DNA of 61,323 nucleotides from Theionarchaea archaeon (GTDB lineage: Archaea > Methanobacteriota_B > Thermococci > Methanofastidiosales > SZ-28-30). Within the stretch, counting starts at the first letter, position 1. Each line of letters opens with the position of its first letter. Shown here piece after piece: positions 32,692-41,305 of the stretch. The DNA is taken from contig JACVGT010000037.1 of assembly GCA_018992685.1 (NCBI GenBank), positions 1-61,323 of the forward strand, written 5' to 3'. A program made the translations under genes and the position numbers. The notes beneath the pieces are model-generated. The model was not told where the DNA came from, ran no database searches, and saw nothing but the letters and a program-made list of their open reading frames with translations.

Positions 32692-32867
32692 CAACCGTAT
32701 AACTTGGAAATTAGCTGTGCAGCAAGCTTTATCAGAAACCCAGCAGCACCAATGACAGCAATGCCCAGTCCGGTGACCTTGGCCACCTGCTGGTACTCCT
32801 TACTGTCGGGTTTTCGGGCCAGCCGCAGTACTCGTGTATAAGTTCCCAGTTTCTCTTTCACATCCAT
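32691..32867 (-). CDS. secE: Preprotein translocase subunit SecE (Sec61 gamma)
   Basis: 58 aa from the ATG at 32867, preceded by AGGTGG; a GTG at 32876 is an alternative. 'RVLRLARKPDSKEYQQVAKVTGLGIAVIGAAGFLIKLA' is the amphipathic helix, then the single membrane helix of SecE/Sec61-gamma. It sits between ftsZ and spt5, the usual euryarchaeal order. Confidence 0.95.
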   Translation of the reverse strand: MDVKEKLGTYTRVLRLARKPDSKEYQQVAKVTGLGIAVIGAAGFLIKLAAQLISKLYG

Positions 32868-32876
32868 TGAATCCAC

Positions 32877-33986
32877 CTATAAGAATTCTATTCCTAGATC
32901 AAGCTTCTTGTATTCTCCCTCTTTCTCCACCATAATGCCTTTCTGAGGTCCCAGAATGTACGGGGAGTTCACTCCTGCCAGAACAACCATCACCCGCATG
33001 GTCCCGTGCAGTTCTTCTTCGATTTGAGCACCCCAGATAATGGTGGCTTCGGGGTTCAGTTCGTTTGAGACCGTCTCCACCACGTGCTCTGCTTCTTCCA
33101 GTTTCAGGTCTGAGGAGCCTGTTATGTTGATCAATGCACCATTGGCTCCTGTAATGTCCACATCGATCAATGGAGAATGCAGAGCATCAGATACCGCTTC
33201 CTCACCTCTGCGTTCAGTGTCTGATTCACCCATGCCGATCATGGCAACTCCACCATCCTTCATGACAGAGCGAACATCAGCAAAGTCCAGGTTGACCAGT
33301 CCAGGCTGCGTTATCAGATCGGTGATGCCTTTTACTGCCCGGATGAGAATATCATCTGCCACTCTGAAGGCTGCTGTAATGGGAAGGCCGGGAGCCATCT
33401 CCAGCAACTTGTCATTCGGTATGACAATGACGGTATCTGAGGCTTTCCTCAAATTCTCCAGGCCACGCTCTGCATTACGCTGTCTTCTCATTCCTTCCAC
33501 CGTGAAGGGTAGGGTAACTATGGAGACCGTGAGGGCACCTATCTTGCGTGCCACCTCTGCAACCACGGGAGATGCCCCGCTGCCTGTGCCTCCGCCCAGC
33601 CCGCAGGTTACGAACACCATGTCTGCTCCTTCAATTGCATCTCTAATCAACCGTTCATCTTCTCTGGCACACTCTTCTGCTATGATCGGGTCATTTCCTG
33701 CCCCCAATCCACCAGTGATAGTCCTGCCAATGAGAAGTTTGGTCTGAGCCGCCTTTTTCAGGAGATCCTGGGCATCTGTATTAACAGATATCTTTTCAGC
33801 TGCCTCTACTCCAACTTCGAAAAGTCGCTGCACTGCATTGCACCCCGCTCCTCCAACGCCAACTACCTTGATCTTGGCCTGGCTTGAACGGAGGATTTCT
33901 TCCAGCTCCTCATCCATGGGGGATGAATAGTGGGCAGCCTCCTCGCGGGAAACACTTTTGACAGCGTGTTCAGCAATTGAGCGCAT
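32877..33986 (-). CDS. ftsZ: Cell division GTPase FtsZ
   Basis: 369 aa. '[15 protein letters not shown]', 'NTDAQDL' and the tubulin signature '[19 protein letters not shown]' give the GTP-binding face, and '[11 protein letters not shown]' contains the T7 catalytic loop. The C-terminal 'LDLGIEFL' is typical of archaeal FtsZ1. The start is the ATG at 33986 with AGGAGTGAG upstream, so unlike many genes here it has a leader. TATA-like elements lie around 34030-34060. It heads the ftsZ-secE-spt5-rpl11-rpl1-rpl10-rpl12 cluster. Confidence 0.96.
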   Translation of the reverse strand: MRSIAEHAVKSVSREEAAHYSSPMDEELEEILRSSQAKIKVVGVGGAGCNAVQRLFEVGVEAAEKISVNTDAQDLLKKAAQTKLLIGRTITGGLGAGNDPIIAEECAREDERLIRDAIEGADMVFVTCGLGGGTGSGASPVVAEVARKIGALTVSIVTLPFTVEGMRRQRNAERGLENLRKASDTVIVIPNDKLLEMAPGLPITAAFRVADDILIRAVKGITDLITQPGLVNLDFADVRSVMKDGGVAMIGMGESDTERRGEEAVSDALHSPLIDVDITGANGALINITGSSDLKLEEAEHVVETVSNELNPEATIIWGAQIEEELHGTMRVMVVLAGVNSPYILGPQKGIMVEKEGEYKKLDLGIEFL

Positions 33987-34180
33987 TTTCTCACTCCTGT
34001 AAGGATTACTTATTATGGGGATTGTTAGGTTTATATCTGTGAGCCTTTATAAAGCTTTTTATAAGAGAAAGCTCAGCAAGGGGGAATTGTCAGGGTTGTT
34101 TACCTCATGAAGGTACTATATTTCGGATATAGGTTCAATATGGACAATCATGAGGGAGGTTGTGTTGCAGAGTCTTTCAG

Positions 34181-34254
34181 TGGACTCGGCGGGATTCGAA
34201 CCCACGGCCTCTGCCTTGCGAAGGCAGCGCTCATACCACCTGAGCTACGAGCCC
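34181..34254 (-). tRNA. tRNA-Ala (anticodon CGC)
   Basis: A 74-nt tRNA without encoded CCA. The acceptor GGGCTCG pairs with CGAGTCC (one G-T pair) and the discriminator is A. Anticodon stem CTGCC/GGCAG with loop TTCGCAA gives CGC. T-loop GGTTCGAATCC. Reading frames that run across this gene are spurious. Confidence 0.95.
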
Positions 34255-34274
34255 TGCGTCTCTTGCGTGGTCAG

Positions 34275-34282
34275 TATATAAA
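34275..34282 (-). promoter_or_regulatory. TATA box of tRNA-Ala
   Basis: Reads TTTATATA on the minus strand, ending 20 nt before the 5' end of the tRNA. Confidence 0.55.
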
Positions 34283-34501
34283 GAGGTTTGGGTTCACTCT
34301 TCAACGCGCAGGATGTTCTTGCGGTACCGCCAGGTAATCGCTGTCTCACTGCCCAACTGCAGAAGGGCTGCTGCAGGATCAGCCGCATTGTAACCGTTAT
34401 CCCGGTCAATTCAGCGATTTCAGCATCACATACATCCTCCCTCCCCCTCCTGTTTGTGCAGTACGTTCACAGAAAAAACCATCACTTGTGCCACACGAAT
34501 C

Positions 34502-34508
34502 TTTTTAT
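34502..34508 (+). promoter_or_regulatory. TATA box of the ABC transporter operon
   Basis: TTTTTAT with a gap of 22 nt to the ATG at 34531. It supports that start over the long in-frame extension back to 34288. Confidence 0.45.
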
Positions 34509-34530
34509 GGTTCAGATTGGGAAAAGATCC

Positions 34531-35451
34531 ATGGCTGCTATTGAAACCCAGAACCTCACCCGGACTTTCGGTAATCTCACAGCAGTGGAGAACCTTACCA
34601 TGCAGGTGGAACAAGGCGAAGTCCTGGGATTTCTGGGACCAAATGGTGCCGGCAAGACCACAACTGTTCGAATGCTTTCAGGCATCATTAGCCCGACAGC
34701 AGGACGTGCCACAGTGGCTGGACTTGAAATCACTGAATCGGTAGAAGAGATCCATGAACGTATTGGGCTTCTCACAGAAACTCCTGGATTCTATGACCGA
34801 CTGAGCGCACGGGAGAATCTGCTCTATTTTGGACGATTTTATGCAATCGACGCAGAAGAACAGGTTGATACGTACCTGAAACGGTTCGGACTGTGGGAGA
34901 GGCAAACTGACAAGGTGGGAACATTTTCCAAAGGTATGAAACAGCGTCTTGCGTTGGCTCGGACCCTGCTGCACGAACCTGACATACTCTTCCTGGATGA
35001 ACCCACTGCAGGCCTTGATCCCAAGTCTGCCAAAGAAGTGCGTGATCTCATTATGGATCTGAAGAGAATGGGAAGGACTGTTTTCCTCTGCACGCACAAC
35101 CTGGAGGAGGCAGAACTCCTGTGTGATAGAATTGCAGTATTCCAGGCCAGGCTCATAGCTCTGGATACTCCTGAGAATCTGAGGAGCAGCCTGTTCCGCA
35201 GAGAAGTGGTAGTGGAACTTGAATCACTGGATGACACCATCGTCATGGCAGTCCGGAACCTGGACTTTGTGGGAACGGTGAGGAAAGATGAGACATCCTT
35301 GACCCTGGAGCTCCGTGACTTTGATAAGAATCGTCCGGCACTGGTGAGAGCCATTGTGGAGAAGAGCGGGAACATCAAGAGCGTATATGAAAAGAAACAT
35401 TCACTGGAGGACGTTTATCTGGCCCTGACAAGGGAGGAGGAACAACCATGA
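34531..35451 (+). CDS. ABC transporter, ATP-binding protein
   Basis: 306 aa from the ATG at 34531. Walker A 'GPNGAGKTT' (about residues 37-45), signature 'FSKGMKQRLALARTLLHEP', Walker B 'ILFLDEPTAGLDP' and H-loop 'CTHNLEEAE' are all intact. The C-terminal 80 residues are the regulatory extension common in DrrA/CcmA-like and Na+-export ABC systems ('LDTPENLRSSLF...', 'LEDVYLALTREEE'). It overlaps the permease gene by 4 nt (ATGA). It powers export by the downstream ABC-2 permease; the substrate is not evident. Confidence 0.93.
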   Translation: MAAIETQNLTRTFGNLTAVENLTMQVEQGEVLGFLGPNGAGKTTTVRMLSGIISPTAGRATVAGLEITESVEEIHERIGLLTETPGFYDRLSARENLLYFGRFYAIDAEEQVDTYLKRFGLWERQTDKVGTFSKGMKQRLALARTLLHEPDILFLDEPTAGLDPKSAKEVRDLIMDLKRMGRTVFLCTHNLEEAELLCDRIAVFQARLIALDTPENLRSSLFRREVVVELESLDDTIVMAVRNLDFVGTVRKDETSLTLELRDFDKNRPALVRAIVEKSGNIKSVYEKKHSLEDVYLALTREEEQP

Positions 35452-36275
35452 GTAGGGGAAATTCGACGCAGAAAAGGATAGCAAATGTCATGAGAAAGGA
35501 GTGGAAAGTCATCTTCAGTGATCTGAATTCCAGTCTGTTTGTTTCGGTTTTGCCTTTTGTCATCATGATCCAGGCCGTCGTGATTCTCTATCTGGTTTCC
35601 CGGTTTGCAGGTCCTGCTGCCCTGCAGAATACAATTCTGAGAGAAGGAATGGAAGCATGGTTACAGACATTCCCCGAAATTGCACAGCTCTCCGCAGCAG
35701 AACAATTTCAGGTATTTTTCGTGGGGCAGATTCCCTATTATTTCCTGTTGATTCCGGCAATGACAGCCGTGAGTTTTGCCACCTTCAGTATTGTTGAGGA
35801 AAAGCAGACCAAGACATTGGAACCACTCCTTGCCACCCCCGTGAGAACGTGGGAATTGCTGCTGGGAAAATCACTGGCAGGACTCCTTCCGTCACTGATA
35901 CTCACCTGGATCGTGACAGGATGCTTTTTGGTTGTGATCACCGCTTTAGGGTGGGGTAATCTGATCCAGTACGTGGTCAATAGGCAGTGGATTATTTCCC
36001 TAGTCATCCTGGTTCCGTTAGTCTCCCTCCTGGCGTTCATGCTGGGCGTAATCGGGTCTTCGCGCTCAAGTGATCCCAAGGGTGCTCAAAATCTGGCGGT
36101 CATCATCGTTCTCCCTGTTGTCGCCATTATCATCATGCAGTTGGTGGGAGCTGCAGTGCTTGTTACGAGCACGCTGCTCTTCTTATGCGGGGGAGCGGCA
36201 ATTCTGGATATTGTGTTGTTGAAGGCAGCTGTAGGCCTTTTCCAGCGAGAATCGATCGTGATCAGGTGGCGCTGA
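35448..36275 (+). CDS. ABC-2 type transporter permease
   Basis: 275 aa. It begins 'RIANVMRKEWKVIFSDLNSSLFVSVLPFVIMIQAVVILYLV', the usual cytoplasmic helix plus first TM of ABC-2 permeases. 'FATFSIVEEKQTKTLEPLLATPVRTWELLLGKSLAGLLPSLIL' carries the conserved E-[KR]-x-x-x-T-L-E-x-L-L-x-x-P motif. There are six predicted membrane helices. It is translationally coupled to the ATPase gene. Confidence 0.9.
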   Translation: MSRGNSTQKRIANVMRKEWKVIFSDLNSSLFVSVLPFVIMIQAVVILYLVSRFAGPAALQNTILREGMEAWLQTFPEIAQLSAAEQFQVFFVGQIPYYFLLIPAMTAVSFATFSIVEEKQTKTLEPLLATPVRTWELLLGKSLAGLLPSLILTWIVTGCFLVVITALGWGNLIQYVVNRQWIISLVILVPLVSLLAFMLGVIGSSRSSDPKGAQNLAVIIVLPVVAIIIMQLVGAAVLVTSTLLFLCGGAAILDIVLLKAAVGLFQRESIVIRWR

Positions 36276-36598
36276 TTGATTTCTGGATTTTTCAGAATGA
36301 TCTCAGGGTTCAATTAATTTGCATGTACCTGGAGATCCTTTGAGGAGGAGCCCTCTTCAAATGGCTATTATCTGTTACTTTTATGGCTTTGCATGAATTG
36401 TATCTGAGTGACTTCGTTTAAAATATAAAGGATATGTTTTTATGAAAAAGAGGATGGAAAAGATTCTTATAGATATAATCAAGAAATGCAACATGATACG
36501 AGGAGATATGAATGAGTCAGTGTTCTCCTTGGAATTGTCAGGGTTCTAGGAAGATAAATGATCTAAATTACTGGGTACAAGAACGAGAGATTATCGCA
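36276..36598. other. AT-rich intergenic stretch
   Basis: About 320 bases with no clear gene apart from one possible 35-codon frame (36442-36549). A 15-mer, GGAATTGTCAGGGTT, in this stretch (about 36531-36545) also occurs upstream of tRNA-Ala near 34083. It could be a shared element or chance. Confidence 0.35.
36442..36549 (+). CDS. Possible 35-aa peptide
   Basis: Frame of 36 codons starting 'MKKRMEKILIDIIKKCNM', a basic amphipathic helix-like start. A TATA-like AAATATAAAG lies 12-22 nt upstream, a little close. The ATG spacing and short length make this uncertain. Confidence 0.2.
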   Translation: MKKRMEKILIDIIKKCNMIRGDMNESVFSLELSGF

Positions 36599-36973
36599 TC
36601 ATTCAAACATGCGGAGGGCTTCCTCTCTGGTTATGTGCTGTCTGTGCTCCTGGTCTTTCCAGAGCTTCCTGAAAAAGTATAGATACTCATAAAAATCGAG
36701 GATATCACGCGTATGGATTATTTCATGATGTTGTATGACTCGTGCTTTTAGGTACAAAGGCATTAATTCGAATATTTTGATATCGTAGTCAAGATGGAGC
36801 GTTTCTCTGTAAATTCTTGATGCATCTGCACCAGGTGCTACGATACATATGTCTGTGTCACTTCTTTCAGTCTCTTCTCCCTTGGCTCTGGAACCGTATA
36901 CCACAACAGCAAGAACTTCGTTTTCTAGGAATTCAAAATCTCTCTTTAGCTTTTCAAGGTCTCTTTTATCCAT
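36599..36973 (-). CDS. mntA: MntA-type minimal nucleotidyltransferase (antitoxin)
   Basis: 124 aa. The MNT motif GSx10DxD is exact: G27-S28 in 'VVYGSRAKG', and D39/D41 in 'SDTDI'. These bind nucleotide and metal. It overlaps the HepT gene by 28 nt and follows it. In characterised MntA/HepT pairs MntA AMPylates the conserved tyrosine of HepT and so neutralises the HEPN RNase. Both residues needed are present here, so the pair is probably functional. Confidence 0.9.
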   Translation of the reverse strand: MDKRDLEKLKRDFEFLENEVLAVVVYGSRAKGEETERSDTDICIVAPGADASRIYRETLHLDYDIKIFELMPLYLKARVIQHHEIIHTRDILDFYEYLYFFRKLWKDQEHRQHITREEALRMFE

Positions 36974-37374
36974 TTCTTGACACCTTCAATGAACATTGTG
37001 ATACCAGGCATGATTTCTCCTATACTCTCAAATGCTAGGAGGTCATCTGTGGTATTGTATCTGTGAACAAGCCTATTTCTGAGTCCATTGGCTTCAACCA
37101 ATGACTCAGGACTGCTAAGAGACGTCTGGCCTTTGAGCATCTCAATATTGGCATAGTCGTCTCTTGGGGGAATCCCCAGATCTTTCAACATCATGGCCAC
37201 AATGTCCGTACATGCTTCTGCCACTTCCTGAAATGCCTTGTATGTTGCTAGTTTTGTCTTTTCATCTGTCTCAAATTTCTCAGGAGATATAGCGGTCCAT
37301 TCTCTTATCTCAGTACTCCTCTTTGAGATAAGGTTGATCTTGTCCCGGTATCTTCTTACTCTGTTTTCATCCAT
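36946..37374 (-). CDS. hepT: HepT-type HEPN ribonuclease toxin (DUF86)
   Basis: 142 aa of helical HEPN fold. The active motif R-x4-H-x-Y is intact as 'RNRLVHRY' (R99, H104, Y106), preceded by the conserved 'LVEANGLRN'. The RNase cleaves RNA or tRNA when unmodified; Y106 is the expected AMPylation site for MntA. It is the first gene of the pair. Confidence 0.92.
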   Translation of the reverse strand: MDENRVRRYRDKINLISKRSTEIREWTAISPEKFETDEKTKLATYKAFQEVAEACTDIVAMMLKDLGIPPRDDYANIEMLKGQTSLSSPESLVEANGLRNRLVHRYNTTDDLLAFESIGEIMPGITMFIEGVKKWIKETLKS

Positions 37375-37699
37375 TTTTCATCATCCGTATTACTAAAGAT
37401 TACTCGCTTTAGAGTCTCTCTTTACAGACCTTTTCCAACTTTATAAGTATTATCTTTGGCTCATAGACGAAAACTCAGACACTTCCATGACTTTCAAAGC
37501 TTGAATCGTCATGAAATCCTGACTTCCGAGCTCTTGAATGGTACATTTATGAGGTGGATTGACTCTCTTGTGTCTCTTCTAGGGCTCTGGGTCTCATAAG
37601 AATACACAATGCAGCACCAAGAGAGAAAAGGTTATATAAGGCCACGTTCGCTGTTCTTTGAGGTTGTAACCTACCACATAATCTAGGGAGGAATGCGAC

Positions 37700-37984
37700 A
37701 TGGATACAATAAAAACTGTTAAAGACATCGGGTATAGGGTACTCACAGCAAATGAGGATGGATCTCCAAAACAGATTCTCAGATGTTTCGTCAAAGAGGG
37801 TAAATATGGGAAATTCATCTCTCTGGAAAAACACTGGGTTCAGAACATGGATGGAGATAACCTTGACACGAAGTGGGCTCGATGGTCATTTAACGTTCCA
37901 TATGATAAGGAAGAGGCTTTGAAATTGTCTGGATTTATAAGGGAATTGATGGAAGAAGCTGTAAGTACTGAATTCAGTGTGTAA
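37700..37984 (+). CDS. Small protein of unknown function, 94 aa
   Basis: 94 aa with a strong GGGAGGA ribosome-binding site 9 nt before the ATG, and a TATA-like TTATATAAG at about 37633-37641, so a leader of about 40 nt. The sequence looks like a compact alpha/beta protein ('VLRCFVKEGKYGKFISLEKHWV', then 'WARWSFNVPYDKEEALKLSGFIRELMEEA'), rich in Trp and charged residues. Family not recognised. It has its own promoter next to the HepT/MntA pair, on the other strand. Confidence 0.6.
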   Translation: MDTIKTVKDIGYRVLTANEDGSPKQILRCFVKEGKYGKFISLEKHWVQNMDGDNLDTKWARWSFNVPYDKEEALKLSGFIRELMEEAVSTEFSV

Positions 37985-38101
37985 TAGCTCCTTATACATT
38001 ATGGCTATTCATTCCATTAATGCCCAGAACAGGAATTCCTTCATAAAAAACAAGAGTGGGTACGGTTGGTAATTCGTAGGGTTATATGAGAATGCTTTCA
38101 T

Positions 38102-38262
38102 ATGAGTGAAATGAAAGATAAAAGGGTGAGGACGACAAATTGCTTTGACAGTTCAGATTTCAGAAAGATAGGCGGAAAAATACGAAGAATGGTGCGAAGA
38201 GAGTGACAAGGAGTAGGTGGAGTTTATTGATGTGGAGCACATTGATGAAGAAAGCATTAAAC
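38102..38262 (+). pseudogene. Probable decayed small gene before tRNA-Leu
   Basis: A frame opening 'MSEMKDKRVRTTNCFD' at 38102 stops at 38206. In another frame the downstream part reads 'KYEEWCEESDKE', stop, 'VEFIDVEHIDEESIKPRV', a protein-like acidic tail interrupted by one stop. The change of frame plus an internal stop suggests a degraded gene. The original function cannot be told. Confidence 0.3.
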
Positions 38263-38274
38263 CCAGGGTACCAG

Positions 38275-38359
38275 TGCGGGGGAAGGGATTTGAACCCTCG
38301 AACTCCTACAAGACTAGGCCCTGAACCTAGCGCCTTTGACCAATCTCGGCAACCCCCGC
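38275..38359 (-). tRNA. tRNA-Leu (anticodon CAG)
   Basis: An 85-nt type II tRNA, no CCA encoded. The acceptor GCGGGGG pairs with CCCCCGC and the discriminator is A. Anticodon stem CTAGG/CCTAG with loop TTCAGGG gives CAG. A long variable arm (TCTTGTAGGAGTTCGA region) supports Leu. T-arm GAGGGTTCAAATCCCTT. Confidence 0.95.
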
Positions 38360-38433
38360 ATGGTCACACTCTCTAACTTGACACGCCTTAAAAAAGGTTT
38401 CTATCATCACACAATCCATAACCATTACACCCA

Positions 38434-38643
38434 TTAATCCTCCCGAATCACCCACAGCACATTACTGATACTCACCAGAAGTTCTTTCCCCTTATTGCCT
38501 CTGCTATCCACAATGTCGTGCAACACCAGAACATCACCATCAAACGTCAGCAGCTGACCTGTGAAGACTTCCCCGCCATCCACCATAACAGAAATGTGAT
38601 GTCCTGTGTACTCCTGCAATTTGTCCATCATCAGCTTACTCAT
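38434..38643 (-). CDS. Sm-like (LSm) protein
   Basis: 69 aa. The Sm1 fold is visible as 'LQEYTGHHISVMVDGGEVFTGQLLTFDGDVLVLHDIV', with the G-x-x-x-x-G-x-L-x-x-[FY]-D pattern, and Sm2 as 'LLVSISNVLWVI'. It is shorter and less canonical than SmAP1 (Sm2 lacks the I-R-G triad), so it may be a divergent LSm. Such proteins form rings that bind U-rich RNA. The gene is leaderless, with a TATA box 21 nt upstream. Confidence 0.75.
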   Translation of the reverse strand: MSKLMMDKLQEYTGHHISVMVDGGEVFTGQLLTFDGDVLVLHDIVDSRGNKGKELLVSISNVLWVIRED

Positions 38644-38664
38644 AGTCCAAGTTCTGGAAAAGCA

Positions 38665-38672
38665 TTTATAAA
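38665..38672 (-). promoter_or_regulatory. Palindromic TATA box of the LSm gene
   Basis: TTTATAAA with a gap of 21 nt to the LSm ATG at 38643. The diverging gene at 38728 appears to have its own box (CATTTAAA at about 38699-38706). Confidence 0.5.
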
Positions 38673-38727
38673 CCTTTTTTCACCATGCGAGCAAAACCCA
38701 TTTAAACCTGTGTCAGAAATTCATGAC

Positions 38728-39168
38728 ATGAAGAAATTCGTGAGTGGACTCCTCTTGGGAATTGGTATTGGCCTTCTGGTGTCAGGGCTGCTGGCTGGTA
38801 CTATCGTGACAGACGCCCAGAGTACGTTGACCAAATACGAAACCCATATTGACGATTTCTACTCATTTACCCATTCTTACAGTTTTCAGACCCTTCAGAA
38901 TGTCATGAACCAGACTGTCACCTTCTACACCAACAGTACTGTTGTCAGGGAAACACTTGAGACCCTGGGTATGGGTCAGCTGGGACAGATGCTTCTGGAT
39001 ATTGATGACAGCTTTCAAGAGGTGACAGGATTCTCAGAAGACCTGTACAACGCGAGGTCCACTGTTGAGAAGGGGTCCACCTGGGTGAGCTACATGAGAG
39101 TTATAGGCATACTTCTGATTGCAGCAGGTGCACTCCTGGGGCTTCTGGTCTATTACCGGAATCGTTGA
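38728..39168 (+). CDS. Small membrane protein with two TM helices
   Basis: 146 aa from the ATG at 38728, about 21 nt downstream of a TATA-like element. The first helix 'FVSGLLLGIGIGLLVSGLLAG' and the last 'VIGILLIAAGALLGLLVYY' flank an extracellular or cytoplasmic segment of about 95 residues with polar helices ('YETHIDDFYSFTHSYSFQTLQNVMNQTVTFYTNSTV'). Function unknown. Confidence 0.65.
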   Translation: MKKFVSGLLLGIGIGLLVSGLLAGTIVTDAQSTLTKYETHIDDFYSFTHSYSFQTLQNVMNQTVTFYTNSTVVRETLETLGMGQLGQMLLDIDDSFQEVTGFSEDLYNARSTVEKGSTWVSYMRVIGILLIAAGALLGLLVYYRNR

Positions 39169-39236
39169 ACACGAATCCGGAGGACCGTTGATACCCACGA
39201 ATTAGACAGAAACCAGAAAATCGAATCCAGAGCCCC

Positions 39237-40244
39237 TCAAATGAACCGGTAGATATCGCCAGTAAACTGTCCTCTATCTAGCTCCCCCTCTATCTTCTTC
39301 AGCAAGAGCAGTCTCTTGAACGTGGAAGGGTGAGTAGAAAATAGATCATTGGCGCTGCCAAAAGGAGACCGGTCTGCCTCTTTCTGCATAGCCAGTTCCA
39401 ATTCATGCTCATCTAGAACTCCATCTCGATCAAGGTCATACTCCATTTTTCTCCTGATAATGTTCTTGATTTCGTCTTTCGATTCCTGGGGGTCACCAAT
39501 ATAGAAGGCACGCAGTCCTGTGGACTCTTTCTGAGAGAGAGACAGCCCGTATGCGATCTTCGTTAAGGCTGACCGCAAATTATGGGGTTCCTTCGTTAGA
39601 TAGGCAGAATAGGTATCAGCAAAGTACTCTCTGGACCTGGAAAGATACAGAACCAGGAGTTCAGAAACAAAATACACCACGTATGAGAGTGCTGCCACTG
39701 CCAAAATTGATGCTGCATCTTTTCTTCTTGCTCCCTTTGTCCAGAAGAAGCCCCTTGCTAAAACGTATGCAACCAGGGGGACAGCAGACGCTGCGGTCAT
39801 GATCGCCATGTCTCGATGCCTGATATGCCCCAGTTCATGGGCAATAACACCCTCAATTTCCTCAGGGCGGAAATTCCTCAATAACCCCTGGTGGACAGCC
39901 AGGGTGGCAGACGAGGTCGAGGTTCCAAAAACAAACGCATTGGGAGTTTCATCAGGGACAACAGCAATTTTGGGAATGGGAAGACCCGCTTTTTTGGACA
40001 GAGTGGCAACAGCGGATTCCAGGAAGGTGTTTTCCCCTTTCTTGAGGTAGTGAAGCCTGGTGGAAGCCCTGATTATGTAAGGAGATAACAGCCATTGGGC
40101 TAGGACAAACAGCAGAACAAGAAAGACAGTGATAAGCACCCCAAAATCGAAAAAATAGGCCAGTACTGATACGACCACGAACATCATCCCAAAGATTAAC
40201 ATCATGGTGATAACCATGTTTCTCCGGAGCACTGCAAGTGACAT
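39237..40244 (-). CDS. M48 family membrane metalloprotease (HtpX-like) with an EF-hand loop
   Basis: 335 aa from the ATG at 40244, 22 nt from a TATA box at 40267-40273. Two N-terminal membrane helices are followed by 'EEIEGVIAHELGHIRHRD' (HELGH at 136-140), and the third zinc ligand is in 'SREYFADTYSA' (about 206). These are typical of HtpX/Ste24-type proteases that degrade misfolded membrane proteins. Unusually, residues 270-281 form a perfect 12-residue EF-hand loop (DLDRDGVLDEHE) in the region before 'LFSTHPSTFKRLLLL'. This suggests calcium binding. Confidence 0.88.
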   Translation of the reverse strand: MSLAVLRRNMVITMMLIFGMMFVVVSVLAYFFDFGVLITVFLVLLFVLAQWLLSPYIIRASTRLHYLKKGENTFLESAVATLSKKAGLPIPKIAVVPDETPNAFVFGTSTSSATLAVHQGLLRNFRPEEIEGVIAHELGHIRHRDMAIMTAASAVPLVAYVLARGFFWTKGARRKDAASILAVAALSYVVYFVSELLVLYLSRSREYFADTYSAYLTKEPHNLRSALTKIAYGLSLSQKESTGLRAFYIGDPQESKDEIKNIIRRKMEYDLDRDGVLDEHELELAMQKEADRSPFGSANDLFSTHPSTFKRLLLLKKIEGELDRGQFTGDIYRFI

Positions 40245-40374
40245 GTGATTGAATTGGAATTGAGGATTTAAAAGGTTTCCATTTTCCATCCGCCTGCCAC
40301 ATGACATATTGACTGCCCTTCCAGGCAGACGCTGATGACAAAAGGGTTATTAGGAGATACAGCAATAGGTGCCC

Positions 40375-41184
40375 ATGGTAGAAATTGTCGAGAAAGTGGA
40401 CTGTCCAAACTGTGGAGCTCCCCTCAAGATAAAAGCGGGGGAGATTGTGGTTACCTGCGAATACTGCGGAACTGCTGTCAGTCTACGGGCTGACAAGCCC
40501 TTTGTCCTCACGCATTCTATCATTCCAAATAAATTCTCTCAGGAAGAGATTGTAAAGACTGTGAGATCCTGGATGCGTTCAGGGTATGCCATGCCTGGAA
40601 ACTTGGCCACAAAAGCACAGGTACAAAAGGCGAACCTGGTCTTCCTTCCTTTTTACGTGGTGACAGCGCATGCAACTACCACATTCCAGGGAATTCTGAC
40701 CCGCACAGGTGGCAAAACACCTGTTGCAGATACCTTAGCCGGGGAGTACGAGTGGACTGTTCTGGGGAGGAGATCTTCAGAATTCCCCGAACGGGAGTAC
40801 AGAGTACCTCTATCCGGGAAGAGTAGCTTTGATCTCTCTTTGGTGCAGGGAGAATTTCTCAATGCCGAACTGGATGAGAACGAAGCGAGAACACTGGCTG
40901 AGAAGGGAATTGAGGCCAACCAGATATATCTGGTGGGAGAAAAAGCGGACACTATTGAGGAGAGTGAGACGGATATAGAGGTAAAAGAGAGTGAATTCCT
41001 GCACGCTCCTGTCTGGTTCATCGACTACGAGTACCGGGGGAGTACGTACCACGTGCTGGTGGATGGATGTACAGGCCAGATTATCAAAGGAGATATCCCT
41101 CTGGAAGAAAGCGCTTTCCCCTGGGTGTGGGTGGCTGCGGGAGTAGTTATTGTGATGGGAATACTTCTGATTCTTCTGATATGA
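40375..41184 (+). CDS. Zinc-ribbon membrane protein, unknown function
   Basis: 269 aa from the ATG at 40375 (a GTG two codons earlier is possible), with TAGGAGATA upstream. The N-terminal zinc ribbon is C-P-x-C...C-E-Y-C ('DCPNCGAPLKIKAGEIVVTCEYCGTAV', about residues 9-35). A soluble beta-rich middle follows, containing 'VFLPFYVVTAHATTTFQG' and 'FLHAPVWFIDYEYRGSTYHVLVDGCTGQII'. A single C-terminal membrane helix (VWVAAGVVIVMGILLILLI) anchors it. The 'P.yv....' and 'P.w...Y...Y...vdg.tG.i' repeats are common in archaeal proteins of unknown role. Confidence 0.75.
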   Translation: MVEIVEKVDCPNCGAPLKIKAGEIVVTCEYCGTAVSLRADKPFVLTHSIIPNKFSQEEIVKTVRSWMRSGYAMPGNLATKAQVQKANLVFLPFYVVTAHATTTFQGILTRTGGKTPVADTLAGEYEWTVLGRRSSEFPEREYRVPLSGKSSFDLSLVQGEFLNAELDENEARTLAEKGIEANQIYLVGEKADTIEESETDIEVKESEFLHAPVWFIDYEYRGSTYHVLVDGCTGQIIKGDIPLEESAFPWVWVAAGVVIVMGILLILLI

Positions 41185-41305
41185 GAGGGATAAAATCGCA
41201 TATCTCTGGAAGGAAACGCAACACATTTAAGCAGTATGGAAGAAAAGGATATGCTCAGCCATTCACCCTGGAGCTGAGTAGCTATTGAATTGCGAGGTTG
41301 ATCCT

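Noticed and set aside
34107..34337. 76-codon plus-strand frame
   Set aside because: It runs through tRNA-Ala and its promoter; the tRNA fold is unambiguous.
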